A stretch of 38,611 nt of DNA from an uncultured PS1 clade bacterium (GTDB lineage: Bacteria; Pseudomonadota; Alphaproteobacteria; MED-G09): assembly GCA_902608415.1 (NCBI GenBank), contig CACLNZ010000009.1, positions 1-38,611 of the forward strand. The letters run 5' to 3'. The number at the start of each line of letters is the position of its first letter. Position 1 is the stretch's first letter. Shown one piece after another: positions 35,068 through 38,611 of this stretch. A program made the translations under genes and the position numbers. The notes beneath the pieces were generated by a model. It worked only from the letters and a program-made list of their open reading frames with translations, was not told the origin of the DNA and did no database searches.

Positions 35068-36192
35068 ATGATTATATCCGCATTAAAAGAAAGAAATCAT
35101 AACGAAAAAAGAGTAGCTATAGTTCCAGATGTAGCTAAAAAACTTGTTAATGATGGTCATCAAGTCCTTATTGAGGCTGGAGCTGGAGAGCAAAGTTTTT
35201 TTTCAGATCAATCTTATAAAGATTCTGGGGCTGAGATATTAAATTTGGATGATATAGTTTCTAAAACAGATATATTATTGGTAGTTGATCTTCCGTCAGA
35301 TGAAATTTTATCCAAAGTAAAAGATAATTCAAATATAATTGGTCTTTTAAACCCGTATGATAATAAAGATAGTTTTGTAAACCTTAAGAGCAAATCTATT
35401 TCTGCTTTTTCAATGGAATTAATTCCTAGGATTACAAGAGCACAGTCAATGGATGTTTTATCCTCTCAAGCAAACTTATCTGGATATAGAGCTGTAATTA
35501 ATGCTACATCACTATATTCAAAATCGATGGCAATGATGATGACTGCGGCAGGAACTGTTGCTCCTGCAAAAGTATTTGTTATGGGAGTTGGTGTTGCTGG
35601 TTTACAAGCTATAGCCACTGCCAAAAGACTTGGTGCAGTAGTTTCTGCAACAGATGTAAGACGTGCAGCTGCTGAGCAATGTGAAAGTCTCGGAGCATCA
35701 TTTATTATGGTTGATGATGAGGATGATGCAGATGCAGAAGATGATTCTGGTTATGCAAAAGAAATGTCTGAGGAATATAAAGAAAAGCAGAGACAATTAA
35801 TTTCCGACCATGTTAAGCAACAAGATATTATTATTTGCTCGGCATTAATACCCGGTAAGCAAGCGCCAATTTTACTAGATGATGATGCAGTTAAAAGTAT
35901 GAAACCTGGCTCAATTGTAATCGATATGGCAATCGAACGAGGTGGAAATTGTACTTTAGCAAAATCTGGAGAAACCATTGATATTAATGGTGTTTCTATT
36001 GTTGGAGATATTTCGTTAATTAATGGGATATCACCTGATGCATCAAATTTATTTTCTAAAAATTTACATGCCTTTCTCGATATTTTAATTGATAAAGAAA
36101 GTAAAAATATTATTTTTGATGATGAAATAGCAAAAGATGCTGCGGTAACTATTAATGGTGAGTTATCGGAGAAATTTAAAAATTTAGGATAA
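35068..36192 (+). CDS. pntAA: NAD(P) transhydrogenase, alpha-1 (NAD-binding) subunit
   Basis: A 374-residue soluble domain I of proton-translocating transhydrogenase, which passes hydride from NADH to NADP+ driven by proton influx. Marks are ALKERNHNEKRVAIVP at the start, PRITRAQSMDVLSSQANLSGY, and the NAD fold GVGVAGLQAIATAKRLGAVV. An acidic stretch of mainly Asp/Glu follows near residues 215-235. Length fits the split alpha subunit seen in Rhodospirillum. The other two subunits follow directly. Confidence 0.96.
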   Translation: MIISALKERNHNEKRVAIVPDVAKKLVNDGHQVLIEAGAGEQSFFSDQSYKDSGAEILNLDDIVSKTDILLVVDLPSDEILSKVKDNSNIIGLLNPYDNKDSFVNLKSKSISAFSMELIPRITRAQSMDVLSSQANLSGYRAVINATSLYSKSMAMMMTAAGTVAPAKVFVMGVGVAGLQAIATAKRLGAVVSATDVRRAAAEQCESLGASFIMVDDEDDADAEDDSGYAKEMSEEYKEKQRQLISDHVKQQDIIICSALIPGKQAPILLDDDAVKSMKPGSIVIDMAIERGGNCTLAKSGETIDINGVSIVGDISLINGISPDASNLFSKNLHAFLDILIDKESKNIIFDDEIAKDAAVTINGELSEKFKNLG

Positions 36193-36195
36193 ATT

Positions 36196-36507
36196 ATGGA
36201 TATTAGCCCAATAGTTTTTTATGGAAGTATTTTTGTTTTAGCGATTTTTGTTGGTTACTATGTTGTGTGGTCGGTAACACCAGCTTTACATACACCTCTT
36301 ATGTCGGTAACGAATGCAATTTCAGCTGTAATCATTGTTGGAGCAATAATTGCAATAGGAACAGAATCTTCTGGATCTCTAAGTATGGTTTCGAAAATAG
36401 TTTCTTTCTTTGCATTAATTTTTGCTTCAATAAATATATTTGGCGGCTTTCTGGTAACACAGAGAATGTTAGCTATGTACAAGAAAAAAGGTAAAAAAGA
36501 TGACTAA
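36196..36507 (+). CDS. pntAB: NAD(P) transhydrogenase, alpha-2 (membrane) subunit
   Basis: A 103-residue protein with three membrane helices (about 8-28, 38-58, 67-90) and a Lys-rich C-terminus. It is the membrane part of the alpha chain as a separate polypeptide, with [18 protein letters not shown] as the conserved segment. It starts three bases after the pntAA stop and overlaps the pntB start by eight bases. Confidence 0.95.
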   Translation: MDISPIVFYGSIFVLAIFVGYYVVWSVTPALHTPLMSVTNAISAVIIVGAIIAIGTESSGSLSMVSKIVSFFALIFASINIFGGFLVTQRMLAMYKKKGKKDD

Positions 36508-37900
36508 TGATCTTACAACAATTTTATATCTTTTATCAGGTGTTCTATTTATTTTAGCAATTAGAGGTCTTTCCTCACCAGATACCGCAAGGACAGGAAA
36601 TTATCTTGGTATATCAGGCATGGCAATTGCGTTTATTGTTACAATTGTAAACCTAGATCAAAATAATCTTATAAATTGGTTGCTAATTATATCCGGGATT
36701 TCTATTGGTGGTTTGACAGGAACATATTTGTCAAAAAGAGTTGCTATGACAGATATGCCTCAAATGGTTGCTGCTCTTAATTCAATGGGCGGTATGTCAG
36801 CAGTTCTTGTAGCTTGGGCTGCTTTTTTATCTCCTGGCTCATTTGGTTTGCTCATAAATGGTTTCATTAATACATCAAGTATTATTCAAATGCTTTTAGG
36901 TATTTTAGTGGGTGCTATAACTTTTTCTGGATCTGTAATTGCTTTCTTGAAACTTCAAGGTTTAATGACTGGTTCGCCTATAATTCTACCTTTTCGACAT
37001 ATTATAAATATTTTAATTTTTATAACTATTCTAGGGCTATCCGCCTCTATGGTTTTAGATACAACTGGTTCACATACATTTCTATTCTTACTAGTAACAA
37101 TTTTATCTTTATTGCTAGGATTATTACTGATAATTCCTATCGGTGGAGCAGATATGCCAGTAGTTATATCTATGCTCAATTCTTACTCCGGATTTGCAGC
37201 AGCAATTATTGGCTTTACTCTTGGTAATATGGCTTTGGTTATTACTGGAGCTTTAGTTGGATCATCTGGAGCGATTTTATCATACATCATGTGTGCAGCT
37301 ATGAATCGATCATTTTTCTCAGTAATAATGGGTGGTTTCGGAGATGAAGCAACTTCAACGCAATCAAATGAAAATAGACCTGTAAAAATTGGTTCCTCTG
37401 ATGATGCGGCTTTTATTCTTAAAAATGCTAGTTCAGTTATTATAATTCCTGGATATGGTATGGCTGTTGCGAGAGCTCAAAATGCACTTAAAGAAATGTC
37501 CGATAAACTTAAGGCTATGGGTATAAAAGTATCATATGCAATTCATCCTGTAGCTGGAAGAATGCCTGGTCATATGAATGTTTTGCTTGCAGAAGCAGAT
37601 GTACCATACGAAGAAATATTCGAACTAAGCGAAATAAATTCTAGTTTTCCACAAGCTGATGTAGCATTTGTTATTGGAGCTAATGATGTAACTAATCCTG
37701 CAGCAAAAAATGACACTCAAAGTCCAATTTATGGTATGCCAATTTTAGAAGTAGAAAACGCTAAAACAGTTCTTTTTGTAAAAAGAAGTCTGGGAATAGG
37801 TTATGCAGGAATCGATAATGAACTATTCTATCGCGACAACACAATGATGCTTTTAGCAGATGCTAAGAAAATGGTTGAAAATATATCTATCAGTTTATAG
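36500..37900 (+). CDS. pntB: NAD(P) transhydrogenase beta subunit
   Basis: A 466-residue protein of normal length. Residues ~1-270 are the membrane domain, with [15 protein letters not shown]; the C-terminal ~180 residues are the NADP-binding domain III, with [41 protein letters not shown] and [13 protein letters not shown]. It completes the enzyme with pntAA and pntAB and supplies NADPH. The stop is four bases from the stop of the convergent S21 gene. Confidence 0.97.
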   Translation: MTNDLTTILYLLSGVLFILAIRGLSSPDTARTGNYLGISGMAIAFIVTIVNLDQNNLINWLLIISGISIGGLTGTYLSKRVAMTDMPQMVAALNSMGGMSAVLVAWAAFLSPGSFGLLINGFINTSSIIQMLLGILVGAITFSGSVIAFLKLQGLMTGSPIILPFRHIINILIFITILGLSASMVLDTTGSHTFLFLLVTILSLLLGLLLIIPIGGADMPVVISMLNSYSGFAAAIIGFTLGNMALVITGALVGSSGAILSYIMCAAMNRSFFSVIMGGFGDEATSTQSNENRPVKIGSSDDAAFILKNASSVIIIPGYGMAVARAQNALKEMSDKLKAMGIKVSYAIHPVAGRMPGHMNVLLAEADVPYEEIFELSEINSSFPQADVAFVIGANDVTNPAAKNDTQSPIYGMPILEVENAKTVLFVKRSLGIGYAGIDNELFYRDNTMMLLADAKKMVENISISL

Positions 37901-37904
37901 TTGA

Positions 37905-38144
37905 TTAAAAATCTCTGGAAGAAGGCTGCTTTTTCATTGGAATAAGGCCTTCTCTCATAGCTCTCTTTCTTGATAGTTTACGAGCTCTTCTTATTGCCTC
38001 TGATTTCTCTCTAGCTTTTTTCTCTGAAGGTTTTTCATAGCTATTTCTAAGTTTCACTTCACGGAAAACACCTTCACGTTGCATTTTCTTTTTAAGAACG
38101 CGAATTGCTTGTTCTACATTATTATCTCTAACAGAAACTTCCAT
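37905..38144 (-). CDS. rpsU: Ribosomal protein S21 (bS21)
   Basis: A 79-residue very basic protein of the small subunit: [20 protein letters not shown], then [21 protein letters not shown] and an Arg/Lys-rich helix, ending SSRDF. The length and long C-terminal extension fit the alphaproteobacterial form. It helps mRNA pairing at initiation. It is upstream of no other minus-strand gene here, and the 88 bases before purK show no clear terminator. Confidence 0.96.
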   Translation of the reverse strand: MEVSVRDNNVEQAIRVLKKKMQREGVFREVKLRNSYEKPSEKKAREKSEAIRRARKLSRKRAMREGLIPMKKQPSSRDF

Positions 38145-38232
38145 ATTAATTTAACTTTTTTAAGATTGGCTATGTGATATCAAATGTTTTTGAAAATGTC
38201 CAGTTTTGTTAACCTTTTTATGAATCTGAGAA

Positions 38233-38611
38233 TTATAAGATTTTCTTATCTTTTATATAAGTTAAATGTCCCATTTTTCTGCCATTTTTAATTTCATTTT
38301 TATGATAAAGATGAATATTCACATCACTATCAGATTTTTTATTTATCCAGTCATTTATTTCATTGCCAATAAGATTAACCATATGGCATTCATTTAATAA
38401 TTCTGGTTGAGTGATTTTTATTCCAGATACTGCCTGCATATGAACTATAAATTGACTTGATGAGCATCCTTCAATAGTCCAATGACCGGAATTGTGAACT
38501 CTTGGGGCTATTTCATTAACAAGAATATTTTCTTTTGTTTTAAAAAACTCAACAGTCAGTACGCCTACATGATCTAAATTAGAAATAATTTTTCTAGTAA
38601 TTTCTCTTGCA
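38233..38611 (-). CDS. purK: 5-(carboxyamino)imidazole ribonucleotide synthase, 3' part only
   Basis: The reading frame is open to the right window edge, so the 5' part of the gene lies outside. The visible ~125 residues include LTVEFF, NEIAPRVHNSGHWT and CSSSQFIVHMQAVSG, which are diagnostic for the ATP-grasp C-terminal region of PurK. The enzyme makes N5-carboxyaminoimidazole ribonucleotide from AIR, ATP and bicarbonate in purine synthesis. An internal ATG at 38439 is not the start. Confidence 0.93.
   Translation of the reverse strand, partial: AREITRKIISNLDHVGVLTVEFFKTKENILVNEIAPRVHNSGHWTIEGCSSSQFIVHMQAVSGIKITQPELLNECHMVNLIGNEINDWINKKSDSDVNIHLYHKNEIKNGRKMGHLTYIKDKKIL

Noticed and set aside
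38233-38439. A separate 68-residue minus-strand gene
   Set aside because: The frame continues to the window edge with clear PurK motifs, so it is the C-terminal part of purK.

Overview
The window is AT-rich (short stretches counted by eye run from about 23% to 38% GC) and looks like the chromosome of an alphaproteobacterium, probably a small-genome marine lineage. That placement is an inference from three things: the run of pyruvate kinase, N-formylglutamate amidohydrolase family protein and DUF1244 protein; a transhydrogenase with a split alpha subunit (pntAA/pntAB/pntB); and the overall base composition. No rRNA is present to settle it.

Left part (1-6951): two large, repetitive, probably secreted acidic proteins on the + strand. 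The first is cut by the window edge and is built of ~127-residue repeats with a Ser-Ser-Asp-Thr linker. The second is a complete 1731-residue RTX/S-layer-like protein with GGxGxD calcium-binding blocks, followed by a strong terminator.

Middle part (6996-26341): nine consecutive TPR proteins on alternating strands, most with a catalytic domain behind the TPR array. They comprise five 2-oxoglutarate/Fe(II) oxygenase fusions (three of one HxH...H family, one HxD...H type, one prolyl-4-hydroxylase-like), one TylF-like methyltransferase, two PAPS-type sulfotransferases and one TPR-only protein. The two sulfotransferases are the distal genes of a minus-strand run that begins with a tiny conserved-looking protein and a complete type I secretion system (TolC-like channel, ABC exporter, HlyD-like adaptor). 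A tenth TPR protein, a fourth HxH...H oxygenase, lies at 27579-28844 beyond tRNA-Val(GAC).

The most economical reading is that this is a surface-protein locus: the type I system exports the RTX and repeat proteins, and the TPR enzymes hydroxylate, sulfate or methylate the exported proteins or a glycan on them, with each TPR array choosing the substrate. The substrate link is inference. The closest precedent is Xanthomonas raxST-raxA-raxB, where a sulfotransferase is encoded with a type I exporter. No single sequence feature proves the connection.

Right part (26488-38611) is mostly ordinary chromosome: tRNA-Val, two N-formylglutamate amidohydrolase family genes, an alpha/beta hydrolase, an acyl-CoA carboxylase carboxyltransferase, a nucleotidyltransferase-cupin fusion, zinc-free L36, pyruvate kinase, a DUF1244 protein, pntAA-pntAB-pntB, ribosomal protein S21 and the 3' part of purK. 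Genes are packed very tightly. Several convergent pairs have 0-4 bases between stop codons, and no stretch over 300 bases lacks a gene.
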